A stretch of 64,000 bases of DNA from Thalassomonas actiniarum. Lineage in GTDB: Bacteria > Pseudomonadota > Gammaproteobacteria > Enterobacterales > Alteromonadaceae. A program made the position numbers and the translations under genes. The stretch covers positions 5,144,603-5,208,602 of the forward strand of contig NZ_CP059735.1 in the NCBI RefSeq assembly GCF_000948975.2, written 5' to 3'. The stretch's first letter is position 1, and each line of letters opens with the position of its first letter. This document shows, in pieces, positions 27,173-36,057 of the stretch. The notes under the pieces were generated by a model. The model was not told where the DNA came from, did no database searches, and saw only the letters and a program-made list of their open reading frames with translations.

Positions 27173-28030
27173 ATGTTGAAAAAAACAGCAGGAGCAATCA
27201 TAGGTTGCCTACTGGCCTCCAGTCCGGTATATGCAACCCAGGGACTCGCCTTTGTCCACGGCACAGGCTCCCAGACAGACGCCTACAATGACTACTGGAC
27301 CGGGGACTTTGTTAATTCTGTCAGCAAGGGCTTAGCCGATGCCAGCAAATACACAGTGATCAACTGTGATTTTGACCAATACATGTGGGACGAAAAAGCC
27401 GCAGGCTGCCTGGCAGACCAGCTCAACAGCTTTATCAGTCAGCAAAATATCACCGACCTGGTCCTGGTCACCCACTCCAACGGCGGCAATGTCGCCCGCT
27501 GGATCTTATCCAATCCCACTTACGACAGCCGCTATCCCGGCATCATCAGCAAGATCAGTAAAACCATCGCCCTTGCCCCTTCCAGCGGCGGCACTCCGCT
27601 TGCAGATGCGGCGATACAAGGCAATGTGTTTGAGTCCACCCTGGGCTGGTTATTGGGCTACGACTCGGATGCAGTCATACAGCAACAAGAAAGCTGGATG
27701 GCTTATTACAACGATACCTGGCTTTACGGCACCAGCGGACGCCCGAGCCTGCCATCCACCTTTAAATCCGTGGTAGGCTCAGATGTCGACTCGGCCATCT
27801 GGGACAGCGACAGTTACTGCGGCGGTTACCAAAACCAGGTCGCACTGGAAACCACGCAAAACTGGCTGGATTCCTGCTCCGACGGCTTCTTAAACTGTTC
27901 TTCCCAAAGCGCCGCCGGCACCACCTGGTTTAAAGACAAAGACAAAACCGACGGCAGGGAGCCGCTCAGCCACCAGCAAAGCCGCCGCACCTGTTTTAGC
28001 CTGGACAAAATAATAAGAAACGATATCTAA
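27173..28030 (+). CDS. Secreted alpha/beta-hydrolase lipase
   Basis: 285 residues with a signal peptide (1-21, VYATQG). The oxyanion segment AFVHGTGSQ is at about 27-34, and the nucleophile elbow is THS102NGG in LVLVTHSNGGNVARW, an N in place of the commoner x-G; ALAPSSGGTP follows. Several cysteines in the C-terminal half suggest disulfides. Likely an esterase or lipase of the PGAP1/lipase-2-like group. ACGAGGAAG before the ATG. The next gene follows after 9 bp. Confidence 0.8.
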   Translation: MLKKTAGAIIGCLLASSPVYATQGLAFVHGTGSQTDAYNDYWTGDFVNSVSKGLADASKYTVINCDFDQYMWDEKAAGCLADQLNSFISQQNITDLVLVTHSNGGNVARWILSNPTYDSRYPGIISKISKTIALAPSSGGTPLADAAIQGNVFESTLGWLLGYDSDAVIQQQESWMAYYNDTWLYGTSGRPSLPSTFKSVVGSDVDSAIWDSDSYCGGYQNQVALETTQNWLDSCSDGFLNCSSQSAAGTTWFKDKDKTDGREPLSHQQSRRTCFSLDKIIRNDI

Positions 28031-28039
28031 GGGACAAAA

Positions 28040-29239
28040 ATGAAATTATCTAAATTAACCATCGGTCTGTTAACTGCAACCAGCATCATGCTCTGTGGGC
28101 AACTGAGTGCTTCTTCCTTAGTGAAAATCGGCGACAGCGTAAAAACAACGGAACAAGACTTAGTCACTATCGCTTTACCCGAGCACAAAGTAGAACAACA
28201 AGCAGTACATTACAGCCAGAGAATCAGCGCCGACAGCCAGCTGAAACTGGCGCCGCAGGCCTATAACAGCAGCAGTGATGAATATTGGTTCGAAGTCAGC
28301 GGCAAAGAGCTCAATCGCGGCATAGCCGTCAACGTCAGCCAACCGGGGGCACTGATCCGTTTATCGGGCAAAAGAAGCACCGCCATTGACAGTGCCATGC
28401 AATCGATAGATCCGGCACATCTGGAGCTGAGTAAAGATAACAACAAACTAAGCAGCCCTTTTAGCCAGTCGGTCAGCCAAGAGCAACTGGCCACTGCCAA
28501 TATCTTCCCCAACTCCAGCGCGGTAAAATTAAACAAGACGCTGGGAACAGGCAAGTTTAACCTCAGAGTGACCCAGGCCCTGGATAATAACCAGCGCTAT
28601 ATCATCAATGTCAAAGAGAAAAACTCGGCTCATAAACTGCAAGTGGCCCTGCCCAAGCAAAGTTACTTAAGCGGTGAAACCCTGCACTTTAATGCCGGTA
28701 TCTACCGCGGTGAGCAGGTATTAGCCGACAGCTCTCATCAGGCCTTCATTAAACTGCCTTCCGGTGAAAAACAGCCGGTGAACTTGACGGTAAAAGACGG
28801 TCAGTACCGGGTGGAAGTACCGCAGGGACTCGAAGCGGCGCCGTTAGGAAAGTTATATGAACTACACCTGAGCTCCCAGGCCACGGATAACGGCACCCGG
28901 ATAAAACGCAACGGCAAAGTTGCTTTTGCCGTGGCCAGGCAAACCGCACAGCTGACAGGTGAAGCTGAGGTGCTTAATGATCAGGCCCTGGTCGCCTTAG
29001 AAGTCGCCAGCGAAGGCCGCTACGAAGTCAGTGCCCTGGTTTCCGGTACCGACAGTCGCGGACAGCTCACCCGGGTAATGTTAAGCCGCTCCGCCTATTA
29101 CCTCGAGCCCGGCAGCCATAAAGTCGCGCTAAACTTTGATACCGCTATCCTGGCGGATGCCGGTGTTAAAGCCCCGTACAAGGTGGAAAACCTGCGCCTG
29201 ATGGATCAAAGCCGGATGGCCCTCTTGGCTCAGCAATAA
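28040..29239 (+). CDS. Secreted DUF4785-like protein
   Basis: 399 residues with a signal peptide (1-25, ending QLSASS). The mature chain is beta-rich without catalytic motifs: repeated beta-sandwich-like segments such as KQSYLSGETLHFNAGIYRGE and LARQ-rich ends. It resembles DUF4785 proteins found beside secreted hydrolases in Legionella and Alteromonadales (from memory, moderate certainty). AAGGGAC before the ATG. Nine bases from the lipase, so a partner such as a foldase or surface factor is possible but unproven. Confidence 0.65.
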   Translation: MKLSKLTIGLLTATSIMLCGQLSASSLVKIGDSVKTTEQDLVTIALPEHKVEQQAVHYSQRISADSQLKLAPQAYNSSSDEYWFEVSGKELNRGIAVNVSQPGALIRLSGKRSTAIDSAMQSIDPAHLELSKDNNKLSSPFSQSVSQEQLATANIFPNSSAVKLNKTLGTGKFNLRVTQALDNNQRYIINVKEKNSAHKLQVALPKQSYLSGETLHFNAGIYRGEQVLADSSHQAFIKLPSGEKQPVNLTVKDGQYRVEVPQGLEAAPLGKLYELHLSSQATDNGTRIKRNGKVAFAVARQTAQLTGEAEVLNDQALVALEVASEGRYEVSALVSGTDSRGQLTRVMLSRSAYYLEPGSHKVALNFDTAILADAGVKAPYKVENLRLMDQSRMALLAQQ

Positions 29240-29263
29240 GGGCTTAGCCCTACCGGAAAAAAT

Positions 29264-29290
29264 AACGGCTTAAAAACTTAAGCCGTTTTC
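29264..29290 (+). terminator. Terminator of the lipase operon
   Basis: AACGGCTTAA and TTAAGCCGTT form a perfect 10-bp stem with a 4-nt loop, followed by TTC, 25 bp after the stop codon. Confidence 0.75.
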
Positions 29291-29433
29291 TGCTGATGGC
29301 AAAATGAAAACTTTTCATGATGCCATTGATCTCCTTATTTCCTCCCAATAAATCCCTTACACTTACATTGGTAAAATAAGCCCAAAGTAATAAATGGTAA
29401 TACCCCAAAAGCACTAAATAAGGTAGTGTGATG

Positions 29434-29486
29434 CTATCGCCTGGAAACGCTTTCCTTGTGCTTAGGCATAAGGTGCCGGGAGATAG
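29434..29486 (+). ncRNA. Possible structured RNA element
   Basis: CTATCGCCTGG pairs with CCGGGAGATAG (with a bulge), enclosing an inner hairpin CCTTGTGC/GCATAAGG (one G-U pair). The nested two-stem layout in a long intergenic region suggests a structured leader RNA or sRNA. It does not match a riboswitch consensus I know. Confidence 0.3.
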
Positions 29487-30025
29487 AATTTAACCCCCCC
29501 GGATTTATCACGGTTATCCCTCTGATTTACGGAAGTTAACACCTACAAACAAGCGAAACAGAAGTCCCCAAAGGACACTCCCGGTTCAGCCAGGCAAGAA
29601 TAAAATGAATTTTTCATCAACAACACAGACTAAAAAGGAGGCAAACTTAATTGATTAAGCCCTCACCATTAATGGAAAAGCAGTAAAAGAATGAGTGATA
29701 AATAACAGGCTTACATGGCTAAAAGATGCAAATGAACGAAACCGGCATCATAGAAAATGACTCCCATAATAATGCCTGATTTAACCATACATTAGACCGA
29801 TTAATGCCCTTGGTTATCAATTAATTTAGACATTAGTTTTTGCAGTGCCGAATTGCAGTAGATGTATAACTTATAGTGAACAACTAAAACAATAAACAAG
29901 GTGACATCAAACTCAACCTGTCTGTTTGCAGTATTCAGTCAACTCCCGGCTAATCCCGGCGCCAAGTTACCCATCTGCTCCTGTTCGACGTCAATTTAAT
30001 TGTAGTAATAAATGGAACCTTACTC

Positions 30026-31537
30026 ATGCCTGACTTTTTAGAACTTTCTTCAACAAGAAACACTTGCGCCAACCAACATCCTCTAATGCAACAAATTAAC
30101 TCCACTTTGAGTAATGCAAATTTTAAAGATGCGGCAATTCAATTATATAAAACAGAGTTGCACACCCAGACGGATACCCCGCTGGACTTTACTTTCGGGC
30201 AAGGACGACAAACCCTGAAAAACCCAGGCATTTCCTATCCGATCCTCTACCAAAGAACCAAAATCGGCGATCTGCACCTGCACCAGTCCCAACAGGCCCA
30301 GGAATATGATGAAAGCCACCTGCCTTTTATCACCAAAAAACTGGCCCTGTTAATCAAACGCCATCAGGCAAATACCTTATCGAGCCGCTTCCTGGGCAAA
30401 GATTTGTCATTAACCGGCTACAGCGAGCACGTGCTCAAACTGGATGCTTTTATTGAAAAAGCCTCCAGTACCTCCTATCCGGTGATCATCAACGGCGAGT
30501 TTGGCAGTGAAAAGCTCTCTGTCGCCAGCGCCATTCACTATAACAGCCAGCTAAGGTATAAACCTTTTATTGAAATCAACTGCTCAACCCCGAGCACTGA
30601 AGAATTTCAGCGTAACCTTATCATCAGCTTCGAAAAAGCCCAGGGGGGCAGCATCTTCCTGCACGGCATAGATGAACTTTCTTTCCCGCAGCAAAACCTG
30701 TTAACTGAGCTGCTGGCCGCCAGCACCGAGCCCGGCTTATCTGGCATTAAAGTTAAAAATGTCACCAACGTCCGCCTGATGGTGTCCACCACCCGGGATC
30801 TGACCGAGATGATCAGAAATAACGAATTCTCCCGACACTTGCATGAAAAGTTCAATTTCCTGGCGATCCGTATCCCCTCACTGAATGAGCGTAAGGAAGA
30901 TATTCCCTTTATCCTGGAGAAGTTGCTGGAGAAATATAAATTATTCGAAGAGCAGGGTTTTTGCGATGAAGTAAAAAAAATCCTGTCGGAATACCACTGG
31001 CCGGGCAACCATGCCGAGCTCGAACGGGTCGTCGCCCGGTTAATGACCTTAAGCTCCGCCAACCCGATAAATCGCAGCGAACTGGAAAAGCATGCCCCTG
31101 AGCTTTTAACCAACCGGGTTTCGCAAGCATTAACCGCCAAAAGCAGCGCAGATACCCTGCCGTTTGAGCTAATCCCCTGCCTGCTCAATAAAGACTATCA
31201 GCAGTTTTCCCGCTTGCATACCGGTTTGCAAAAAGCCCTGAAATACCTGGCGGAAAACTACTGTAACAGCATCTCCCTGCCCGAGCTGGCGCAAAATGCC
31301 TTTATCAGTCCTTCCCACTTATCTTATTTGTTTAAGTTCTACTTAAAGCAAAGTTTTAAACAGATAGTGTCTGAGCTGAGAATCGAGCGGGCCAAGCAGA
31401 TCTTTATCAGCAGCCCGCATGCCAGGATCACCGATGTTTCGCTTGATGTCGGCTTTGGCGATTTAAGCCACTTTGAAAAAATATTTAAACGTTACACCCA
31501 GATGACGCCAAGAGAATATAAGAACAGCAATACTTAA
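30026..31537 (+). CDS. R-body locus regulator 1: degenerate AAA+ plus AraC HTH
   Basis: 503 residues. A GAF-like N-terminal part (about 65-118, YPILYQRTKIGDLHL) precedes a sigma-54-activator-type AAA+ domain (about 132-370) and a C-terminal AraC helix-turn-helix (about 400-500; ISLPELAQNAFISPSHLSYL, DVGFGDLSHFEKIFKRY). The Walker A is GEFGSEKL (157-164) instead of GExGxGKE, and the Walker B is FLHGID instead of FLDEIG. The whole stretch with the GAFTGA loop is missing. It therefore cannot activate sigma-54 in the normal way and probably binds DNA through the AraC domain. It heads the R-body locus and is a paralog of the next regulator. Confidence 0.85.
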   Translation: MPDFLELSSTRNTCANQHPLMQQINSTLSNANFKDAAIQLYKTELHTQTDTPLDFTFGQGRQTLKNPGISYPILYQRTKIGDLHLHQSQQAQEYDESHLPFITKKLALLIKRHQANTLSSRFLGKDLSLTGYSEHVLKLDAFIEKASSTSYPVIINGEFGSEKLSVASAIHYNSQLRYKPFIEINCSTPSTEEFQRNLIISFEKAQGGSIFLHGIDELSFPQQNLLTELLAASTEPGLSGIKVKNVTNVRLMVSTTRDLTEMIRNNEFSRHLHEKFNFLAIRIPSLNERKEDIPFILEKLLEKYKLFEEQGFCDEVKKILSEYHWPGNHAELERVVARLMTLSSANPINRSELEKHAPELLTNRVSQALTAKSSADTLPFELIPCLLNKDYQQFSRLHTGLQKALKYLAENYCNSISLPELAQNAFISPSHLSYLFKFYLKQSFKQIVSELRIERAKQIFISSPHARITDVSLDVGFGDLSHFEKIFKRYTQMTPREYKNSNT

Positions 31538-32246
31538 CTCCAGCAGGCCAGTCACGCCCCGCCGGCTCACGGCCGGGGCGCTGACAACACCGACCGCTCT
31601 CCCCGATATTAACTCCGGCGACGCCCCGCGATAACAACCGACTCAGGCAGAAATGGACTAAAGCATTTTCCCAACAAGCACAAGCCCCTGACATAAAAAA
31701 GAACATCTGTTAACAGTTAATAACACTCTCTCCCGCCCGCCGTCGTTTTTGTGCTAAATCTGGTCCGTTATTTACTAGTAAAAATACCATGAAAGCGCAT
31801 TCTTGCTTTATCGATAGCAACAAAGTCGAGATATACATGCTTTATTCAATCATCAAACATTTACCTGCTGATAACAGCAACAGCAAGCAGAAAAAGCCCT
31901 TGCCATTTTTATACCGACCCGGTGAAAATTTTGTGCAAGGGCTTATTGAACAGCCAGACATACTGTTGCAAACAAACAACCCTCACCGCTTCGACAACTG
32001 CTCTTTCACACAACAAAGCACTAAGTTACTTAAAGCCTACCATTATCCGTAACATCATAAACTGACGGCATTTTCCGGCCAACAGCATTCGCACCTCTGG
32101 AAAATACCGCAGCCCGGATTAAGCCAAAATTCCCGAAAAACAACAATAACAAGTCCCGGGAGTCAGGCAATCACCAGCCCCTCGCTACAAACCTTCACCA
32201 AAAAAGGACTCAAGGCCAAAACCAGAAATACAAGGAGCCTAAAGTA
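31538..32246. other. Spacer between the two R-body regulators
   Basis: 709 bp, probably the promoter region of regulator 2. It includes a small open frame (ATG 31837 to 32052, 71 codons, starting MLYSIIKHLPADNSNSKQ) with only a weak GAGA upstream. I do not consider it a supported gene. Confidence 0.35.
31555..31580 (+). terminator. GC-rich hairpin after regulator 1
   Basis: CGCCCCG and CGGGGCG form the outer stem, with CCG/CGG inside and a GCTCA loop, 18 bp after the stop. There is no T tract, so termination is uncertain. Confidence 0.5.
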
Positions 32247-33767
32247 ATGCAACAGCCCCCAAAAACTCCGTGTCAAATACCGGATCTGCTTACCCTGAAT
32301 ATCAATGCCACCTTGGCTGCCAACAAGATCACAGGCGCCAGGGTTGAGGTTTATGCCTGCGGCATGCTTGCACAAAAAAACCGGGTATTGCCGCCGTCTT
32401 CCCGGGAAAGCCGGCCCGTCTACGCCAGCTTCCCGATCGTTTATCACAACACCAGCATAGGTATGCTTCACCTGGTGCAGCCGCAAGCGTTATCGCTGAG
32501 TGAGCTGCAAAAATTCAGCTGCGTCACCAAAAAGCTGGCATTGATCATTAAACGTTACCAGGCAACAACCTTATCCGATCATTATTTGGGAAAAACCGTC
32601 AATATCACCCCTTACAGCGATCACACCCTGAAGCTGGACGCTTTTATTGAAATTGCCGCCAGCACACATTGTCCGGTGATCATCCGCGGAGAGTTCGGCA
32701 GTGAAAAGCTTTCCGTCGCCAGCGCCATCCACTACAACAGCACGCTAAAACACCGGCCCTTTATTGAAATTGACTGCTCAACCCCCTGCCTGAGCGCCTT
32801 TGAAAAAAATATCAGGCGCTGCTTCGAACAAGGACGCGGCGGCAGCCTCTTTCTCCACGCCATAGATGAACTGCCGCTACCGCAACAACTGCTGCTGACA
32901 CAACTAATACAGGCACAGCAAACCGTTAACGATAAAACCGACCAGCACATCAGGTTTCTGATCTCGACAACCCGTTCACTGACTCGCCAGGTAATATCGG
33001 GGGAGTTTTCACGCCAGCTTTATCTCAACTTTAACTACCTGAATATCCAGCTTGCCCCCTTAAATGAAAGAAAACAGGATATTCCCGAAATAGTAGAAAA
33101 GTTAATGAACCGCCACCGCTTGTATCCGGAGCAAAGCTTAAGTGAGACCGTCAAAGAAGCCTTTTGCCGCTATCACTGGCCGGGAAATTATCAACAACTC
33201 GAACGTGTGCTTATCCGCTTATTAACCTTAGCCGGCTCTAACCCGATACAGTTGACGGACCTGCATCACAGTGCGCCGGAGATGAGGCCGGAGCCAGACA
33301 AGGCCACGGCCAAAGCGGTGTCCGCAGCGAATAAAACCGGCTCAGGACCGGGAGAAAAATCACCGTTAATGCCGGACTTGATCATCCAGCTCATCAATAA
33401 AAACCACCAGGCCTTTAGCGATTTACATCCTGCCCTGCAAAAAGCCCTGTGTTATATCGCCGATAATTATTGTGCGCAAACGAGCTTGCAGCAATTGGCG
33501 GACAAGCTGGGCATCAGCGCTTCCCACCTTTGCGCCCTGTTTAAAAGCCAGCTCAACAACAGCTATAAGCAAATCATTACCGAGCTGAAGATAGAAAAAG
33601 CCCGGCGATTGTTTATCAGCAGCCCCCTGGCCAGGGTCAGTGACGTTGCCGAAAAGTCCGGTTTTGGCGATATCAGCCATTTTGAAAAAGCTTTCAAACG
33701 TTTTACCGACTGCACCCCCAGGGCTTTTAAAAGCGCCCTCACCCAGGCCAGGCCAGGGGTAAATTAA
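32247..33767 (+). CDS. R-body locus regulator 2: degenerate AAA+ plus AraC HTH
   Basis: 506 residues, paralogous to regulator 1 over its whole length. It has the GAF-like SFPIVYHNTSIGMLHL, the same altered Walker A (GEFGSEKLSVASAIHYNS), an altered Walker B (LFLHAIDELPLPQQ), no GAFTGA segment, and an AraC HTH near the end (TSLQQLADKLGISASHLCAL, KSGFGDISHFEKAFKRFTDC). An Ala/Lys-rich linker (about 345-375) differs from regulator 1. AAGGAGCC lies upstream of the ATG. It is directly followed by the reb genes after a terminator, which marks it as their likely regulator (inference). Confidence 0.85.
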   Translation: MQQPPKTPCQIPDLLTLNINATLAANKITGARVEVYACGMLAQKNRVLPPSSRESRPVYASFPIVYHNTSIGMLHLVQPQALSLSELQKFSCVTKKLALIIKRYQATTLSDHYLGKTVNITPYSDHTLKLDAFIEIAASTHCPVIIRGEFGSEKLSVASAIHYNSTLKHRPFIEIDCSTPCLSAFEKNIRRCFEQGRGGSLFLHAIDELPLPQQLLLTQLIQAQQTVNDKTDQHIRFLISTTRSLTRQVISGEFSRQLYLNFNYLNIQLAPLNERKQDIPEIVEKLMNRHRLYPEQSLSETVKEAFCRYHWPGNYQQLERVLIRLLTLAGSNPIQLTDLHHSAPEMRPEPDKATAKAVSAANKTGSGPGEKSPLMPDLIIQLINKNHQAFSDLHPALQKALCYIADNYCAQTSLQQLADKLGISASHLCALFKSQLNNSYKQIITELKIEKARRLFISSPLARVSDVAEKSGFGDISHFEKAFKRFTDCTPRAFKSALTQARPGVN

Positions 33768-33789
33768 ACTTGTCCGCCCTCAAGCTATC

Positions 33790-33842
33790 GTCTTTCCTGT
33801 TCATCCATAAACTCAAGACATACCGTTCATCCTGAACATAAA
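33790..33842. repeat. Diverged copy of the dispersed 50-bp repeat family
   Basis: TCTTTCCTGTTCATCCATAA, then GACATACCGTTCATCCTGAA followed by CATAAAAA, matches the core of the 12.5 kb repeat unit. It again lies directly before a terminator stem, after regulator 2. Confidence 0.6.
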
Positions 33843-33880
33843 AATAACCCGGCCAGCGCCGGGTTATTCGAACTTTTTTT
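33843..33880 (+). terminator. Strong terminator after regulator 2
   Basis: AATAACCCGG and CCGGGTTATT form a perfect 10-bp stem with a CCAGCG loop, followed by CGAAC and seven T. It separates the regulator transcript from the reb genes. Confidence 0.9.
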
Positions 33881-33992
33881 AAGCAAATAAAGTAACTTAG
33901 CCGGTTTACAGCATTTATCCGTAAGATAAGCCGATATCTCACCAAAGCAAACTTATACCATTTCACCATCTTAAACACAGGGAGAAAAGGAT

Positions 33993-34214
33993 ATGAGTGA
34001 CCAGTCACCAAGCGATGTATGTAACGCACTTGTCAGTCAATACGCTCCTGCAATTTCAAGATCTATGCTGGTGCAGGCAACGGCCCAGGCACTGGGCAAC
34101 GCCGCCCATAATGCCACCTTTGCCCAGCAGCAACACAACATGATCATCAATACCAGCACATCGGTATGTGCCGGGATGTTACAGGCATTAGGCGCCGCTT
34201 ATGCCAAAAAATAA
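33993..34214 (+). CDS. Short Reb-type R-body protein
   Basis: 73 residues, cytosolic, no signal. The central ATAQALGNAAHNATFAQQQH matches the GQALGxxAHNAT core of the RebB proteins encoded just downstream, but the N-terminus (SPSDVCNALVSQYAPAISRS) differs and the C-terminus is short. Two cysteines are unusual for the family. R-body proteins polymerise into coiled ribbons that unroll on pH change; this could be a minor subunit or assembly factor. GGGAGAAAAGG lies before the ATG. First gene of the reb transcript. Confidence 0.75.
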   Translation: MSDQSPSDVCNALVSQYAPAISRSMLVQATAQALGNAAHNATFAQQQHNMIINTSTSVCAGMLQALGAAYAKK

Positions 34215-34318
34215 TTCCGGGCTGATGCCCGCAGGGTAAGGCGCAGGTATCAGGCCCTGAATAACAGCAAGTTGTCAGTGCAACACCAGAAAAAACAGTT
34301 AATAAACAGGAGAATATT

Positions 34319-34579
34319 ATGCCAGTAAACGATCAAATCACAGACTCAGTTACCCAGGTAAATACCCAGGTTGTCGGCGATACACCGGCTATGGCCACAG
34401 GTAACCTGCTGATGTCTACCGGACAAGCATTAGGTACTTCGGCGCTTAATGCCACCGGCGCTAACCAGCAAGGTCAGATCGTCATGCAAGCCGCCACCGT
34501 TCAGGGAGTGAACTCCTTATTGGCAACCGGCAGCGCCGTTGTCGGCCGTGGTTCAGAAGAAATTCTGGAAAAAGGCTAA
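34319..34579 (+). CDS. RebB-like R-body structural protein, copy 1
   Basis: 86 residues of the RebB (killing trait) family: MPVNDQITDSVTQVNTQVVG, then TPAMATGNLLMSTGQALG and IVMQAATVQGVNS, ending EEILEKG. Ala/Thr/Gln-rich with hydrophobic stretches, as in Caedibacter RebB, the main ribbon protein. It is the most diverged of the four tandem copies. AGGAGAATATT lies before the ATG. The intergenic spacer after it folds into a long stem-loop (about 34590-34640). Confidence 0.9.
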   Translation: MPVNDQITDSVTQVNTQVVGDTPAMATGNLLMSTGQALGTSALNATGANQQGQIVMQAATVQGVNSLLATGSAVVGRGSEEILEKG

Positions 34580-34720
34580 TCGACTTTCGCTGACAAAGGT
34601 CGCCGCCAGGTTTTTTAGCCAACCTGCCACGGCTTTTGTCGGCAAAAGATTCATCGCCCGGCGATGAGCATTTCATAGCAAAAAATCAAATTACTTTGAT
34701 GTTAAAACAAGGAAAACATT

Positions 34721-34981
34721 ATGCCAGTTAACGAGCAAATTACTGATTCAGTCACTCAGGTAAACACTAAAGTTGTCGGCGAAACACCGGCCATGGCCAT
34801 GGGTAACCTGCTAATGGCTACCAGCCAGGCACTGGGCAATGCCGCTCATAACGCCACCGCTGCGCAGCAACAAGCGCAAATCACCATGCAGGCCGCTACG
34901 GTACAAGGTGTTAACTCATTGATGTCAATCGGCGGCTCAGTTGTCGGTCGCAGTGCTGAAGGCATTATCGAGAAAGGTTAA
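34721..34981 (+). CDS. RebB-like R-body structural protein, copy 2
   Basis: 86 residues. MPVNEQITDSVTQVNTKVVG, SQALGNAAHNATAAQQQAQI and VNSLMSIGGSVVGRSAEGII mark the RebB family. It differs from copy 3 at four positions and from copy 4 at only a few more, so these three are recent duplicates kept nearly identical, whereas copy 1 is older. Multiple near-identical subunits suggest dosage for a polymer. AAGGAAAAC before the ATG. Confidence 0.9.
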   Translation: MPVNEQITDSVTQVNTKVVGETPAMAMGNLLMATSQALGNAAHNATAAQQQAQITMQAATVQGVNSLMSIGGSVVGRSAEGIIEKG

Positions 34982-35049
34982 TGCCCGACTCATCCCCAGA
35001 ATACCCTGAAAGTATAACTAATCAACCAACGATAAAATAAGGAAAAATT

Positions 35050-35310
35050 ATGCCAGTAAATGAACAGGTTACCGACTCAGTCACACAAGTAAACACCAAA
35101 GTTGTAGGTGAAACTCCGGCGATGGCCATGGGTAACTTACTGATGTCTACCAGCCAGGCATTAGGTAATGCGGCGCACAATGCCACAGCAGCGCAGCAGC
35201 AGGCACAAATCACCATGCAGGCAGCAACAGTGCAAGGTGTTAACTCATTAATGTCTATCGGCGGCTCAGTTATCGGTCGTAGTGCTGAAGGCATTATCGA
35301 AAAAGACTAA
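35050..35310 (+). CDS. RebB-like R-body structural protein, copy 3
   Basis: 86 residues, nearly identical to copy 2 (Val7 for Ile, Ser for Ala in MSTSQALG, Ile for Val in SVIGR, ending KD). The coding DNA differs more than the protein, mainly at third codon positions, showing purifying selection since duplication. AAGGAAAAAT before the ATG. A perfect GGGCAAG/CTTGCCC hairpin follows at 35329-35347. Confidence 0.9.
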   Translation: MPVNEQVTDSVTQVNTKVVGETPAMAMGNLLMSTSQALGNAAHNATAAQQQAQITMQAATVQGVNSLMSIGGSVIGRSAEGIIEKD

Positions 35311-35328
35311 GGCTAGACCTGGTCTGAC

Positions 35329-35347
35329 GGGCAAGCCCTGCTTGCCC
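35329..35347 (+). promoter_or_regulatory. Stem-loop between RebB copies 3 and 4
   Basis: GGGCAAG, CCCTG loop, CTTGCCC: a perfect 7-bp stem without a T tract inside the reb transcript. It may protect or process the upstream mRNA segment, which would set subunit ratios. Inference only. Confidence 0.4.
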
Positions 35348-35380
35348 AACACTTCAATCTAAAATAGTAAAGGAAATATT

Positions 35381-35644
35381 ATGCCAGTTAATGAACAAAT
35401 CACAGACTCAGTTACTCAGGTTAACACTAAAGTTGTTGGCGAAACGCCGGCAATGGCAACAGGTAACCTGCTGCTGTCTACCAGCCAGGCATTAGGCAAC
35501 TCTGCCCACAACGCCACAGCTGCCCAGCAACAAGCGCAAATCACTATGCAGGCGGCGACAGTACAGGGCGTTAACTCCCTGATGTCTATCGGCAGCTCAG
35601 TGATCGGCCGCAGCGCTGAAGGTATCATTGAAAAAGATGCCTAA
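35381..35644 (+). CDS. RebB-like R-body structural protein, copy 4
   Basis: 87 residues of the same family: MPVNEQITDSVTQVNTKVVG, MATGNLLLSTSQALGNSAHN and IGSSVIGRSAEGIIEKDA. Relative to copy 3 it has five substitutions and one extra C-terminal Ala. AAGGAAATATT before the ATG. It is followed by a 10-bp terminator-like stem and ends the tandem block. Confidence 0.9.
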   Translation: MPVNEQITDSVTQVNTKVVGETPAMATGNLLLSTSQALGNSAHNATAAQQQAQITMQAATVQGVNSLMSIGSSVIGRSAEGIIEKDA

Positions 35645-35669
35645 GTAGACGGGAAGTTTTCCCAACCAA

Positions 35670-35710
35670 GCCTTTATTTCGCCTTTACCGGCAAATAAAG
35701 GCTTCTCCTT
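35670..35710 (+). terminator. Terminator after the RebB tandem block
   Basis: GCCTTTATTT and AAATAAAGGC form a perfect 10-bp stem with a 13-nt loop, followed by TTCTCCTT. Confidence 0.7.
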
Positions 35711-35766
35711 ATAACAGACAATAACAATCAGCTTTTAACGTAAACAACCAGTTTGGTGGGATCAAT

Positions 35767-36057
35767 ATGAGCAACACAAATACTATACCTGAGCCGGCAC
35801 AAACGGCGATTGAAAATGCGCAACAGTCCATCGCCCAGTCTACTGCGCTGGCCCTGTCAGATGCCACAGATAACCTGCGCAACCTCAATACCTTAAGCAC
35901 CACAGCCATAGGTGTTGCCCTGTCACAGTATATCGAAACCGGGGATGATAAGTTCTGCAATATCATTAAGGAAGCGCAAAGCGTCGTGACCCGCGGAGCA
36001 GAAAACTTCAGCACTGTGGGGGAGAAAATTGCAACCGTTTTATATGAGAGCGAATAA
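35767..36057 (+). CDS. R-body-associated Ala/Thr-rich protein A
   Basis: 96 residues, soluble. AQQSIAQSTALALSDATDNL, RNLNTLSTTAIGVALSQYIE and a helical C-terminus. It is clearly paralogous to the protein encoded at 37949-38218 (shared AQQSxAQSTAxAxxDAxDNL and TTAIGVALSQ). Not RebB itself, but of the same size and composition; such companions may be assembly subunits like RebA/RebD (inference). GGTGGGATC before the ATG. Confidence 0.75.
   Translation: MSNTNTIPEPAQTAIENAQQSIAQSTALALSDATDNLRNLNTLSTTAIGVALSQYIETGDDKFCNIIKEAQSVVTRGAENFSTVGEKIATVLYESE

Larger units (their letters stand above)
29240..30025. other. Long non-coding region before the first R-body regulator
   Basis: 786 bp. It contains the lipase terminator, the structured element at 29434-29486 and an AT-rich approach to the regulator gene. 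No supported ORF. Confidence 0.5.

Noticed and set aside
29434-29486. c-di-GMP riboswitch
   Set aside because: The loop and tetraloop-receptor sequences do not match the GEMM-I consensus.
30026-33767. Genuine sigma-54 activators
   Set aside because: Walker A and B are altered and the GAFTGA region is missing in both.
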